A DNA stretch of 64,000 bases from Ichthyophthirius multifiliis. Its lineage: Eukaryota; Ciliophora; Oligohymenophorea; Hymenostomatida. The stretch lies in the NCBI RefSeq assembly GCF_000220395.1, contig NW_004085940.1:62001-126000 (forward strand), written 5' to 3'. This document shows, one piece after another, positions 31,642 through 44,437 of this stretch. The notes under the pieces are model-generated. The model made no database searches, was not told where the DNA came from, and was given only the letters and a program-made list of their open reading frames with translations. A program made the position numbers and the translations under genes. Every line of letters begins with the position of its first letter. Positions within the stretch are counted from its first letter, which is position 1.

Positions 31642-32062
31642 AATGCACAAAGGAAAGTAGTCTTTTTGGACTGATTCCTGAAATAATGTGCTTCTTCCTA
31701 ATAAGTTCTCTTAATTCCAGGCAGTATCTTGAAAAAATTGCTTACGCTGTTCATTTAAACATTAGACCTCTGAAACACATTCCACACCAGACGTATCATA
31801 GCGCATTAGCTTATTATCAAAGAATAAATATTGTATTTTGCCTTTAATTAGGCATAGATTAAGTTTTTACGTATGCTGATTATAGAAGTCCTACATCTCA
31901 TAGTATGCTATTGAAGTCTTTTTTGAACATTGTATCTATCTATCTAAATAAGAGGATGCTTTTTCCTCTGATGCTCGCGCAATCTTTTTAGAGGAGGAAT
32001 TTCGGAAGTATTTGATCCATAGACTATTATTATTGGCTCTCTCTGTAGAATCGCGTCTGCTG
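31642..32062 (-). CDS. GC-rich reading frame of unknown identity
   Basis: This island is far more GC-rich than everything around it. On the minus strand it reads as protein in two consecutive frames: ADAILQREPIIIVYGSNTSE...HPLIQIDRYNVQK, then TSIAYYEMQDFYNQHTQKL...LIKGKIQYLFFDNKLMRYD...QESVQKDYFP. The frames join if the A6 run (T6 at 31919-31924 on the plus strand) lacks one base. Glutamine is written with TAA, TAG, CAA and CAG, so it uses the ciliate code, but Arg and Thr codons (CGC, CGT, ACG) differ from its neighbours. No TGA follows before the scramblase start, so it may be an upstream exon of that gene. I do not recognise it. A plus-strand frame also stays open here. Confidence 0.35.
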
Positions 32063-32260
32063 CTTTTTAAATTTTTTTTAATGAAATTAAAATAGAGAAT
32101 TTTTTTTTTTAAGAAATTAAGAACACCTATGTTTCTGTCAAATTTAAAAAATAAAGTAAGATAATAAATAAATACATATAAATAAATAAAAAAAAAAAGT
32201 ATTAAATTCGATAAAAATATTAAAATTATATAAATTGTAATTATTTCTGTATTTTTTTTA

Positions 32261-32302
<42 letters not shown>

Positions 32303-32412
32303 TTTAGTTCAACATTTAATCTAATATTATTTTTAATTTTTCATCAATATATAATAAAAATTTTTAAAATATAAAAATACAAAACTATAAAAATATAAAA
32401 ACTATTTTCTAA
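32063..32412. other. Intergenic with (TA)n tract
   Basis: This A/T spacer has a perfect TA run at about 32264-32297. No gene is seen. Confidence 0.6.
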
Positions 32413-33340
32413 TCATTTTTTTAAATTAATGTTTTCCTAAGTATAATTTTTACAGGAAATATTATTTATAAATTAATTAAATATTTTATTTTATTTATTA
32501 TTATATAATTTCTGATTTTCTTCATTGAAAAGCATTTACAACTTATAATATTTATAGTTTTTTTAAATATTATTATTTTTTAACAATATTTATTAAAAAT
32601 CCGAAGTAATATTTTATTCTTGAGTTAAATAAGATTTTATATTATATTTAGTATAAAAACTTTGATTCCTTTAAAAATATTACTTACTATTTTATAGTAA
32701 TTAATTAAAATTAATAAAATTATATTATTTGAATATATTATATTTTAAAAAGTTATTTTTTTATGAATTAAAGTTATTTTTCATAAACTATTAAATTTAT
32801 TTAGACTAATTTAATTTATTAGAGTAATAGCCTAAAACGGGTTAAGTTTAAATAACTTTTTTTATATTTTAAATAACATCAACATCAATATGACCTTTAA
32901 GATGTTCTATATCTCCATTTTTAAACTTACTTTAAAATTAACGCTTTAATTTTTAATGAAATTATTTTGTAAAAAGGTCTTCTTTTTTTAATATGGAGAC
33001 TTTTATGTTTTTCTATTCATGAATTCCGTTTAACTATGTACTGATTTTACATTTATTTTAACATTAGTTGAATGACTTTTGCATTTATTATTTTTTAAAA
33101 TTGAAGTTAATTATTTATTTTTAAGATTAACTCTTTCTTCATGTTCAAATTTATTACTACTTTTTACAACAAATTATTTTTCTTAAGTTAAATTTTCTAT
33201 TTAAAGAGAAATAAAATTATTTTTTATTGGCGTTTAAAAAGATTAAGCTGGATAAATATTATCTTCATTTGTATTTTATATAATTTAATTATTTGTATTA
33301 TAAAGAATAGTTTTATTTTATTTGTAATCAAATATAATAA

Positions 33341-33386
<46 letters not shown>

Positions 33387-35095
33387 AATATCATTGTTAT
33401 TATTATTAATTTTATCATTGTTATTATTTTTTTCTTTATCGTTTTCTGTTATTTACTATTCATGTTTTATCTTTTTTTAATCATTAAATTATAATTTTTC
33501 ACTTTTTATTTGATTATCTATAATTATTTAATTTTTAAATATACTTTAATATTAATTAAGATTTTAATTTTAGATTTAAGATACATTGTAAAAAGTATTT
33601 TATTTCTATTATTTTTTTTATGATTAATAATTTATATTTTAATTTTTTTATTTAGTTTCGCTATGTTATGTATATTATTATTTTTATTATTTTGTATAAA
33701 ATTTATTTTCAAATTTTTATTTAACCTTTTTTTCTTAATATTAAGATTTAATTTACAGTCTATTAAATTATTAATCCCTAGTAAAATATATCCTTTTGTT
33801 GTTATTTATATTTAAATTAATTAAATATAATCTTTATTATTAATTTTTTTTTTTCGTATTTAATCCTTGAATTATTAAATCGCGTGTTATTCCTTTGTAC
33901 ATGAAATTATCCTAAAATTGATTTTCGTTCAACATCATTACTAAACCTCCTTAACCACTAATACATTTGACACTAAATTTTCTATTTTATTTTTATATAA
34001 TCTCCTCTTCTCCAAAATAAAATCCTTTTGTCAATATAAACATCTTTTTTTGTTAATTATATATTATATTTTTTAAAGTCATATATATTTTAAAATATTT
34101 TTGTTTTTTTTTAAACTTTGCCTAATGTTGAATAACGTTTTTAAGATAATATATTATATTAGAAACAATCTACTTGTTATAATTAAATTTAGTTTTCTTC
34201 CAATTCATTGTGTTATTAAAATATCTATTTTTCAACCTAAATACAACAAAATATATTTAAATTAAATAAAAAGTTAAATTAACTAATATACAATAAAATC
34301 GCCATTTAAGATAATATAAAATTAAAAATTTTATTAGTTTTCCTTATATACATATTCATCCTTTTAATAGCTAATAATTAAAGACTTTGAATATAAATTA
34401 TAAACTTCATTCAAATTCCAAAATTAAAAAATTGAAAATTAAAGAATTTCATTTATAATATTTAATATTTCTTCTTATTTTTATCGACCAAAAATATTAT
34501 TAAAATTTTCTTTTGAAATAATTCCTAAATCACAATCTTCTAAACAAATAATAGATACGGTCCTTGGTTTATTATTTATTAAAGATAGTTCCCCAAAGTT
34601 ATCAAATTATTTTAATTATTTCACAATTTAAAGTTTCTATTGTTTATTATTTATTTCTTAACAACTAATAAGTGATAATCTTTTATCTTAATTTCCTTAT
34701 GTAATTCCCACTATTCCATTTAAAATAATATAAAATTCATTACCGATATCACCTTAAATAGAATATTTTTTTATTTATTTTTTTCATTTATTAGCTAAAA
34801 TAATTTTTAGTTTTTTAATAACCTTAATGAAATATAAATTAATTTTTTTTATATTATTTTAGAAGCATGCATGAACAACAAAGTTATTATACATTATTAC
34901 CATATTATTAAAATAAAGGAATAATTTTAGTTTGTTCAACTAAAAACTATATTTCTATTTATTTTCTTTAATTTTATGGTTTACTTAAAATCTTTTTTAT
35001 TATAATTTATTTTTTGTATTTTTTTAAATAAATTTTAATTGCTTTTATATAAATTACTTTACTTGTATTATTTAATTAATTTAGAAAGATGACAT
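32413..35095 (-). CDS. Cyclic-nucleotide-binding domain protein (two cNMP folds)
   Basis: The stop is TGA 32413-32415. The first cNMP domain is well kept: TKIIPLFQQYGNNVQQLCC, NQFIFHQ then GDIGNEFYIILNGIVGI across a 70-nt intron (34753-34822), and the phosphate-binding cassette FGELSLINNKPRTVSI. A second, weaker fold follows (TKGFYFGEEEIIQKQNRKF). The last third is low-complexity, with a poly-Asn stretch from an (AAT)n repeat. No kinase or channel domain is seen, so it resembles ciliary cNMP-binding proteins or a free regulatory subunit. ATG 35095 is the nearest candidate start, but it lies in a different frame from the first domain. A short intron between is likely, and the exact start is uncertain. 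Confidence 0.72.
33343..33390 (-). repeat. (ATT)n trinucleotide repeat, Asn tract in coding sequence
   Basis: This is a run of about 15 ATT units on the plus strand. On the minus strand it reads AAT, giving poly-Asn inside the cNMP-binding protein. Translated in other frames it gives meaningless poly-Ile or poly-Leu. Confidence 0.8.
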
Positions 35096-35409
35096 TTTTA
35101 TTATTTTTAATATTTAATGAATAATAAAAAAAAAAATAGTTTATTAATAATATTTAATCTTATAGTAATTAAATACTTCTTCATAAATTTTTATATACAA
35201 AATTAGGCTAATTATTATAAAAGAAAAAAAAATATAAATGAAAAATAATAAAAAATTAAAAAATATATAAAAATTTATTTTATATTATATCAATAAAAAT
35301 AATAAAGATCATATAAAAATTCATATTAATTTTTATATATATATTTAATGCTATTTTTTCTTTCGTTTCATTTTGTTAAATATAAGAAAATAAGGAAATT
35401 TGATTAATT

Positions 35410-35747
35410 TCAATTTATTTATAATAATTCAACATCGAAGATTAATGTAGCTTTTGGTGGAATAACTCCTGGATATCCTTATTCACCATAAGCATATTAA
35501 TAAGGGCATGTAATAGTAGCTCTTTCACCTAAAGAAATCTATGCAACTCCTTCATCCCATCCTTTTATAACTTAGCCAGCACCTAAAACAAATTAGAAAG
35601 GTTTTTTTTATCTCTTGAAGAGTCGAATGTTTTTCCATCAGGAAATGTTCCAACATAGTGAACAGTTACTTTTTAACCTTGCTTGGGGTAAGTTTTTCCA
35701 TCTCCAGGGGTTATAGTTTCTACTTTAAATTATTGTCCTAATTACAT
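35410..35747 (-). CDS. FKBP12-type peptidyl-prolyl isomerase, one apparent frameshift
   Basis: ATG 35747 opens MQLGQQFKVETITPGDGKTY, followed by VTVHYVGTFPDGKTFDSSRD, then KPFQFVLGAGQVIKGWDEGV, AQISLGERATITCPYQYAYG and FDVELL. These are all the active-site residues of FKBP12: the Tyr of HY, Phe of FDSS, GWDEGV and AYG. TGA is at 35410-35412. The two halves lie in different frames. A run of eight T at 35602-35609 (A8 in the coding strand, after SSRD) needs one more base, and the total of 338 nt confirms a single missing base. The corrected length of 112 residues matches the family. It catalyses cis-trans prolyl isomerisation and would bind FK506/rapamycin-like ligands. Confidence 0.93.
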
Positions 35748-36693
35748 TTTTTTATATGTTTTTTTTTTTAAATATGTTTATTTTTTGTTTAATGTAAATC
35801 ACATAAATATAAAATTATAACTCCAACGAAAAAAAATAATATTTTTTAATTATTTAATATAATTATATTTAAATCAAAAAATATCTTTTTATAATTTATA
35901 TTTCAATATAAATAATAATTTTTATACGAATAAAATATTATAATAAATTAAATAAAAAGATCAAATATAAATATATATTATAAAAACATAAATATATGAA
36001 TATTTTTTTTTTTTTTAATTTATAAAATTTTTCGGAAAATTTTTTTATAATAATATATTTTTATATTTTTGGATTTTTTATAATCTTTTATTTTTTGTTT
36101 GTTTGTACCGAAGTTAATTGGTATTTTAAATATTTAATTTGTTTTATTAACATTAAATTAAAATATTTTTTACTAAGAAATTTATTTTTGATTTTAAAAA
36201 TTATAATAAATAATTTAAAAATAAAAAAATTATTTATTCTTAAGTATAAATTTAGAAATAAAGTTTAACTTATAAAAAAAATATATAAATGAATCATTTT
36301 TTTTATAAATATTCTTATTATATAAAATTTAATTTTAAATAATAAAATATCGAAATATTTTAATAAAAATTGTTTTCTTTATATCTTAAATAAATATATA
36401 ATTAATAAAAACTAATTATAATTTTAAGAGATTTTATTTTTTAATTTAACATAATATTTTAAAATCTATATTTAAATTTAAAAAAAAAAAAATATTTATT
36501 TTTAATAAATATAAATTATAAATATGTAAATAAAAACCTAAATTTATAACCTAAAAAAATATTTTGAAGCATATGATAATATATATAAAAAAAAATATAA
36601 TTATTATTTTATTTTAATTTAAATTTTATATAATTATTTTTAATTACAAATATTAGCAATTTAAAAAATAAAAGAAAATAAAATAGAAAATTT
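35748..36693. other. Divergent AT-only intergenic region
   Basis: About 950 bases of nearly pure A/T lie between divergent FKBP and flippase genes. No coding-like composition or recognised element is visible. Confidence 0.6.
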
Positions 36694-39577
36694 ATGTGTA
36701 AAAAAAGAAGACCTTTAATTCATAATTAAACTCGTGAATTTTCTTTAACAATAGAAGAAAATCAGATAGATTTAGTGAATTTAAAATATCCTTCGAATTT
36801 TATAATATCATCTCATTATACTTTAATTAATTTTTTACCTTTATCTTTTTTTCTTTAATTTAAAAGATATGCAAATATATATTTTTTAATAGTAGCAGTA
36901 TTTTAATCAATTCCAAGTATTTCTCCTTTAAACCCAATATCAGCTATAGCACCTTTAGTATTTGTATTGGGACTTTCAATGATGCGAGAAGGTGCAGAAG
37001 ACTATTACAGATATAAAAGCGATATAAAAATAAATTCAAATTAAACAAATTAATTATTTTTAAAAGAAAATATTTTTGTAGAATAAAAAATAAAATGGGC
37101 AAATGTTTAAGTAGGTTAGATTTTAAAAATTTATAACGATTAATGTTTTCCAGCAGATTTATTATTATTAGACACAAGTTATAAAAATGGAATTTGTTAC
37201 GTAGAGACAGGGGCACTAGATGGGGAAAAAAACATGAAACCGAAAAGTGCATTAAGAGAGACTTATGCATTATTTAAAAATGATTTAGTGGACTAGATTA
37301 AAAATATATAAATTAATGCAGAACCTCCAAATTAAAATTTATATAAATTTGAAGGTTATTATGAAGGGTTATTTGTAAAAAATAAATAAAATTTATAGTT
37401 AATAATTATTTTTTATACATACATATATATAAAAAAATTATATTTTTATAAATAAAAAAAAAGTAAACTGATATAAATAACGAAAATAAAATAATTTAAT
37501 AACAAAAAATAAAAAACAGTAATAATGTTAATTACAGTCCTCCTTAATAACTATCAAATCAAACAAATAGTGTATTAAAATTAAATATGGGAAATAATCA
37601 ACTTAAATAATAAGTAACAATAAAAGTATTAGCATCAACAAAGCAATTATTATTAAGAGGAGCTTTTTTAAGAAATACAGACTATATTTTAGGAGTTGTA
37701 GTATATACAGGAAAAGATACAAAAATAATGAGAAATTCTGAATTGCCAAAAAATAAAATATCTGACATGGAAAAAACTATGAATACATATATACTTGGAA
37801 TTTTAATTTTTTAATTAATAAGTTCTTTTTTTACTGCTATTTTAAGTTATTTTTCGAATTGTAATTATATGGATGATTAATTGTATTTAAATTTTACAAG
37901 TTCTTATGTTTTAGATTGTTTATTGAAGTTTTTTACTTACTTTTTATTATATAATACTATGATTCCTATATCCCTTATTGTATCACTTGAAATGGTAAAA
38001 GTAACTCAAGGATATTTTATATAAAAAGATAAAGAAATGTACTGTAAATAGAAAGATATATGGCCTTAAGTAATGACAACTACTATAAATGAAGAATTGG
38101 GACAAATAGAGTATGTTTTTTCCGATAAAACTGGAACTTTAACCTGTAATGAAATGGAGTTTAATAAAAGTGTGATTGGGACAGAATTATATTAAGGGTA
38201 AATTGAAAAAATGAATGTTAAATTTAAATTCCATAGTCAGTCTTTGTCTAATCTTTTAAAATTAAATAATCCGCATAATAACTATGATGTAAATTTGAAT
38301 TTAGTTTCTAATGATAATAAGGTCAAATTTACAATAAAAAGTTAAAAAGATTTGGCTTTTGAGTATTGGAAGTTACTCTCGTGTGCTCATGAATGTATTA
38401 TTAGTGAAAATAAAGAAACTGGAGATATAGATTATTAAGGACCTTCTCCTGATGAAATAACTTTAGTGGATGCAGCTAGACATATGGGATTTAAGTTTAC
38501 TGGAGCTTCTAGTGATACTATTGATGTGAATATAAATGAAAACAAATGCACTTTTTAACTTTTGAATACTTTCGAGTTTGATAGTACGAGAAAAAGAATG
38601 TCTGTAATTATTAAAGATGGAAATTTATATAAAATGTATATTAAAGGGGCTGATAATATTATCAAAAAGCGACTAAGTGGTTAAAAACCGTAACCTTTTT
38701 TGAAAACTATCGAAAATCATTTATCCAAATTTAGCATCGTAGGGCTTAGGACATTAATGATGGCGATGAAAATTATAAGTGAAGATGAATATCTATCATT
38801 TAAATCAAAATATAATTCATTTGCAGATAGTAAAAATAGAGAAGAGGATGTGAAAAAATTAGCTGATGAAATTGAAAATGATCTTATTTTAATTGGTGCG
38901 ACTGCTGTAGAAGATAAATTATAAGATAGAGTCACAGAAACCATATATGATATGATAAAAGCTAGTATTTTTATTTCTATATATATAATATTGTTTATTT
39001 ATATAGAAATATATTTATTATTTATAATTTTTTTCTTTTTAAAGATATAAAAGTATGGATGTTAACAGGGGATAAATTAGAAACAGCAGAAAATATCGCT
39101 AAAAGTTGCAAATTAATATAAAGTTAGATGAAAGTAATTTAGATATCAGAATAAAATGAAATAGACCTCAAAAATAACATTTTAGGAAACGCGATGTAAT
39201 AATTCTAAGAATGCATGTAAAGTAAAATTCAAAAAAGTCTTCTAGTTGAAGGGGAATCATTGGCAATTATTCTTGATGACGAAACACTTAAACAGGCATT
39301 TTTGAAAATTTCATAAGATTGTGAATCTGTTGTATGTTGTAGGGTTACACCGAAATAAAAGGCTTTAATTGTGCGTTTAATAAAGGATGGTATTAAAAAA
39401 ATTACACTTGCAATAGGTGATGGAGCAAACGATGTAAATATGATTTAAGAAGCACATATAGGTAATATTTATAAATTATTTTTTAAATTAAAAATAAATA
39501 AATAAATATATTATAAAATTAAAACTATATATAAAATTAAAATATAAATAAATATGAATAAAATATATAAAAATAAA

Positions 39578-39628
<51 letters not shown>

Positions 39629-41134
39629 TTAATATATATATATTTATAAGGATGTGGTATATTTGGAAATGAGGGAATGTAAGCTGCTTAAAGTTCTGAT
39701 TTCGCTTTCGGAGAATTTAAATGTCTTTGGAGATTAATTTTGGTACATGGTAGATGGTCTTATATTAGAATATCTGAGATGATTTTATATTTTTTTTATA
39801 AGAATATGTATGTAAATAAAATTTTATATATTTATTTAATTTTTTTTTGTATTTAATAATTTTAGGCTTTTTACAATACCATAAATGTATTTTGCGTTTT
39901 TTAGTGGATTTTCCGGTTAAACTATATTCGACGATGTTTATATTACTTTATATAATTTAAGTTTTACAGCCTTACCATTAATTGCTAGAGCAGTTTTCGA
40001 TTAAGATGTTAATTATAAAGTTAATGTTGATTAAATTATTAAAGGATAGAAAAACAATGAAATAAATAAAATTAATATCTAAAAAGAGGTTTACGCAGCT
40101 AGTAAAATTCCTAGCTTTTATTATATAGGATAACGAAGAACTATTTTTACAGACCTTAATTTTCTTAATTGGTTAATTTAAGGTATTATACATAGTGTGT
40201 TTATCTTTTTTATCTGCTATTTTGCTTTTAATACAAGTACTTTTTATAAAAAAGGCTTTTAAAGTGATTTATGGTAATTTTCATTAATAAATTTCTCATC
40301 AATAATATTAGTATTTATAAAAAAATAAAAAATTTAAATAATATATAATAAAAAATATAGGTTGCAGATATAAAAGTAGCAGTATATACAAGATATTGGA
40401 CATGCTTTAATATTTTTGCATTTTTTGGAACTAGTATAGTTGTTTATTTCGGATTTTTATTCGCAAGCCAAAACCTAGAATTTAGTTAAGTTTATTTGAC
40501 TCCTTATCTATTATTTTAGGCTGTACATTTTTATTTAATAATGATTTTTTCAGTTGGAGTGATATTTGCATTTGACGTTCTATTAGTTATATATGAATAA
40601 TTTATAAAGCATCAATAAATAATTAGAATAAAAAGATTTATGAAAAACGCTTAAATAAAATTCGAAAAGAAACCTTCTTGGATAGAAAAAGAAAGTCTTT
40701 TTAAATCATTTTTTTAGTTAAAGTCTTAGTAATTAAATCAATGTGCTAATGGAATTAATGGAAATAAAGAGTAAAATAAAAAAAATAAATCTTTAAAAGA
40801 TATAGAATTTATAAAAGATGAAGAAAATATAATGTATGCATCTAATATGTAAAATGCTTTAAAAGTTTATAATTCTATTGATAATAAAAATTAAAATCTT
40901 TAATATAATACAAAGAACAAGAATAATGGAGTTAATTAATAAGATGAAATTCAATATAAATTAAACCATATTTCAATTAATCGAGTTTCAGTTAATTAAT
41001 ATGATGAGTTATTTAAAATAAATTAGAATAATATAACTGGAATATAATTAATTTAAGGAATATAAGATGACGTTGGAACAAAATATTAATCGCCAATAAA
41101 TTAATCGTTTTCATAAACAGGTAAAAAAATGTGA
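36694..41134 (+). CDS. P4-type ATPase (phospholipid flippase)
   Basis: Six exons (36694-37367, 37538-38964, 39045-39461, 39651-39807, 39866-40310, 40361-41134) sum to 1,297 residues. Landmarks in order are the P4 entry segment [19 protein letters not shown], the actuator motif [18 protein letters not shown] and the phosphorylation site FSDKTGTLT. They continue with the nucleotide-domain [11 protein letters not shown] and [20 protein letters not shown], the hinge [18 protein letters not shown] and the C-terminal membrane domain. It moves aminophospholipids to the cytosolic leaflet, usually with a CDC50 partner (not in this window). The actuator loop reads DGEK where P4 enzymes nearly always have DGET. 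The C-terminal tail of about 170 residues is Asn/Gln-rich. Confidence 0.95.
39462..39650 (+). other. Intron with (TA)n tract in flippase gene
   Basis: This 189-nt intron splits the codon after EAHI and before [10 protein letters not shown]. It has a (TA)n run at about 39583-39623. Its length exceeds that of most introns here, consistent with repeat growth. Confidence 0.8.
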
Positions 41135-41320
41135 ATTATTAAAAATAGTATATAATATATATTAATATAAAATATTATAATAAATAAAAACTATTTAGTA
41201 AATATAATATATATACATATATATATTATACTTTAAATTTTGTATATTATAAAAATAAAATGTATTATGTTTTTTTTATATATAATAAACAAAAAAAATT
41301 AAATATATATAAATAAGAAT

Positions 41321-41374
<54 letters not shown>

Positions 41375-41537
41375 TTTATTTTATTAAATTATTATTTTTT
41401 TATCTTATTTAATTAATTATTTAAAAAAAATTATTGTTTATATATAAAAAATAAAATTAAAAAATATTAAAGATTATATTATATATAATGAAAAAAAATT
41501 ATTAGAATAAAGTTTTAAAAATAATTATATTTAAAAA
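41135..41537. other. Intergenic with (TA)n tract
   Basis: This A/T spacer between two plus-strand genes has a TA run at about 41329-41369. Confidence 0.6.
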
Positions 41538-42488
41538 ATGATAGACAAACAATAAAGAAAACATTCTCATATACTTCCCTCATCTTTATTATCTTCAATT
41601 ATAACAACAATTATTTTAAACCCATTAGATGTTCTTAAAGTAAAACAGTAAAAAGTAAATTAATGTTAAATCCACAACCAATATCAAACATCATAATTAA
41701 AAAAATTCAACGTAATAACAAGAATAAACGAATGTCTATGCTTGGATAAAAAAACATTAATAAATTCAATTAAATAAATAAAATAAAGAGAAGGACTTAA
41801 AACATTTTTTAGTGGTTTAAAAGTTTCTTTATACTCAAATACATTATCAACTGTTTCTTTTTTTTATTTATATGAGACCTTTTCGAAAATAATATAACGC
41901 GATTATATAAATTCGAATTTATATACGCCTTTATTATCTTCTATATGTTCGAGATCTATAACTACTTTTGTGTTTTATCCCTTAGATTATTTAAGGACCA
42001 TTTAATAAGCTTAAGTAAATTAGAAAAACTTTGGTTAAATTTTTAGCGAATAAAATTAAGAAATTTTAAAATAGAAGTAAAATGTAAAATATTTTGTTGG
42101 ATTTATGACTACTTTTTAAAGAGATATTTTATTTAGTGCAGTTTATTGGATTCTAGTGGAGAATATTAGAGGTTATTCTTTTTAGTTTTTTAATTAAAAT
42201 AATTCTTCTGGAATTATTATATTTTGTAATTTGGTTTCGGCATCAGTTTCAGGGAGTTTTACGGCTATTCTTACTTAGCCTTTGGATGTGATTAAAACAA
42301 GAAGGTAGTTGGATTCTGAGTATTAGAAGCATAATACAATCAAGATTATGTAACATATTATAAATAAAGAAGGGATTTTGGGATTGTATGTAGGAATTAG
42401 TCCAAGAATTATAAAAACTATTGTTGCTTGTAGTTCTATGATAACATTATATGAATACTTTTTAAACATTTTTAAAAAAATTTATTGA
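41538..42488 (+). CDS. Mitochondrial carrier (SLC25) family protein
   Basis: This is an intronless 316-residue protein with the three-fold carrier repeat. The signature motifs PLDVLKVKQQ, PLDYLRTIQQ and PLDVIKTRRQ each end the first helix of a repeat. They are followed by the EGLKTFFSGL, (degenerate second) and EGILGLYVGISPRIIK matrix-helix motifs. Six membrane helices are expected. Carriers exchange metabolites or cofactors across the inner mitochondrial membrane. The PLDV starts and general spacing recall the SLC25A39/40 glutathione or metal branch, but substrate contact residues were not checked, so the substrate is open. The Cys/Lys-rich insert after the first motif (residues about 37-70) is like that in the A39/A40 group. 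Confidence 0.88.
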
Positions 42489-43206
42489 TTGTATATACAT
42501 ATTTTATAATTTATAATAAATATATTTATTTTATATATATGTAAATTTATATTTAATTTTATTCAATTTAGGCATTTTATTTTGTTATATAATATAAAAA
42601 TTATAATAGTAAAAATTTAAATAAAAATAAATAATATAAAAATATTTATTTAGAAATAAATTATTGTAAAATTATAATATTTATTAGATATTTTAAAAAA
42701 TTATTTTTATTAGTAAAATATTTAAAAAAATAATATAATTTCTTATATTAATAAATTTCATATATTATCATAGTTAGAATATTATAATAAGGGCTACTAT
42801 CTGTATATTAAATCAATTAATTCGAAGAATAAAACTAAGCAAAAAAAGTAAAAAAAATATAATTTAATGTTTATTGATCAATAATATAAACATTTTTTTT
42901 TTTAAGTTAGTATAACCTTATATTTAAATAATAGGTATAGAAAAAAATAAATAAAATATTAATATAATTAATTTTATTATGTTATTTATTTTGATTCAAA
43001 TATTATAATTATTATATAATTAAATTTCACATTTGGAAGTATTTATAACAAAATATAAATAATTTTAATTTTTATTTTATCTCATTATAAATTATTAAAA
43101 TTAATTTATTAAAATTTTTATTTATTATTATATTGATATTTATAAAAATCTTATAGTTTCATATCAAAATTTTCAAAAGAAATTATTATTATTATTATTG
43201 TTATTA

Positions 43207-43246
<40 letters not shown>

Positions 43247-43251
43247 TATAA

Positions 43252-43282
<31 letters not shown>

Positions 43283-44437
43283 ATTAATTTTTTTTTATAT
43301 ATATAAAAATATTTTAAAATATAAATATTTATATTTATATATATAAATTATTTTTTATATATACATAAATATATTATTTTTTTATTTTATATACTATTAT
43401 TTTTTTTTATTTAATTTTTTTAATTTTTAATTTTAAAAAATCTTAATTTTTTTTTTGTCCTTTTTTTTTATTGAGTTTTTCTAATAAAATATATATATAA
43501 ATAATAAACAATATTTTTTATTTTAATTTATATATTATTTAATCATTAATTTATTTCTTTTTTTATTTTTTTATTAAATTGTATTAACATATCAAATTAA
43601 TAATATTAATTTATATTATATATATTTTTTTTTATTTTTGTTAAATATATTCTCTTTTAAAATTAATTTTTTTTTTTATATATTTTTTTAAATAAATAAT
43701 AATTTATTTATTATTGAAATATGTTTTAATTACTTTTTTATAAATATTTTTTATATATGCTTTGGTTTTATTTTTATAATTAGTAGATCTTTCTTATTAT
43801 TAGTTTCAATTTATAATTAATTATTTTCTAAATGTACATTTATTAAACTAATATTTTTAAAATTTAGAATTCATAATAAGATTATTATAATCTTCTATCT
43901 GTTTATATTTTTAAAAATTTTAATTATATATAATTATATCTTTGCATTTACTTTTTTTTTTTTTTGCATATAATAATAAAAAAATAAAAAATATCCAAAA
44001 TTTAATATTTAAATATATTATTATAATTATAAATACTAAAATTGTTTATACAATTATTTTTTTTTTTAAAAAAAAAAATTAATTTAATATAATTTTCTTT
44101 ATTATTTTTTTTTTTTTAAGAACATTAAATTATATGATATATAATAATAAGAAATAAAAGAAAAGAGTTAAATGCTATAAATATATAATTAAATATTATT
44201 ATGAATTGTATTTAAAATACCTAATGAAATAAATTAATATTTCTGAAATAAAACAAATATTAAAAATTATATTTGTATATTATTTATTTTACAAATATTT
44301 CTATCTTTTTATTAGTATTTATCAAATTACAAGTAAATTAGTTTTTTTAAATTTTCAACTTTTAGTTAAAATTAATCAAATATAAAACTAAAATTAATAT
44401 AATTATATATTTAAAAATAATTACAGAGTTAATTTTA
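42489..44437. other. Long AT-only intergenic region
   Basis: Almost 2 kb without a gene. It is A/T throughout, with an (ATT)n run at about 43180-43242 followed directly by (TA)n at about 43249-43275, and several T runs. A patch near 42780-42840 is slightly less simple but has no readable frame. Confidence 0.6.

Noticed and set aside
31660-32010. Open plus-strand frame across the GC-rich island
   Set aside because: It has no nearby start in context and its composition is less protein-like than the minus-strand reading; kept only as an alternative.
35410-35747. Programmed frameshifting in FKBP12 and other genes
   Set aside because: Euplotes-type shifts occur at AAA-TAA/TAG stop contexts. Here breaks sit in plain homopolymers with varying bases, and all are single losses, so undercalling is the simpler explanation.
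36944-37270. Minus-strand ORF of 108 codons
   Set aside because: It is antisense to the first exon of the flippase.
38717-38944. Minus-strand ORF
   Set aside because: It lies antisense within the flippase nucleotide-binding domain, whose plus-strand reading is conserved.
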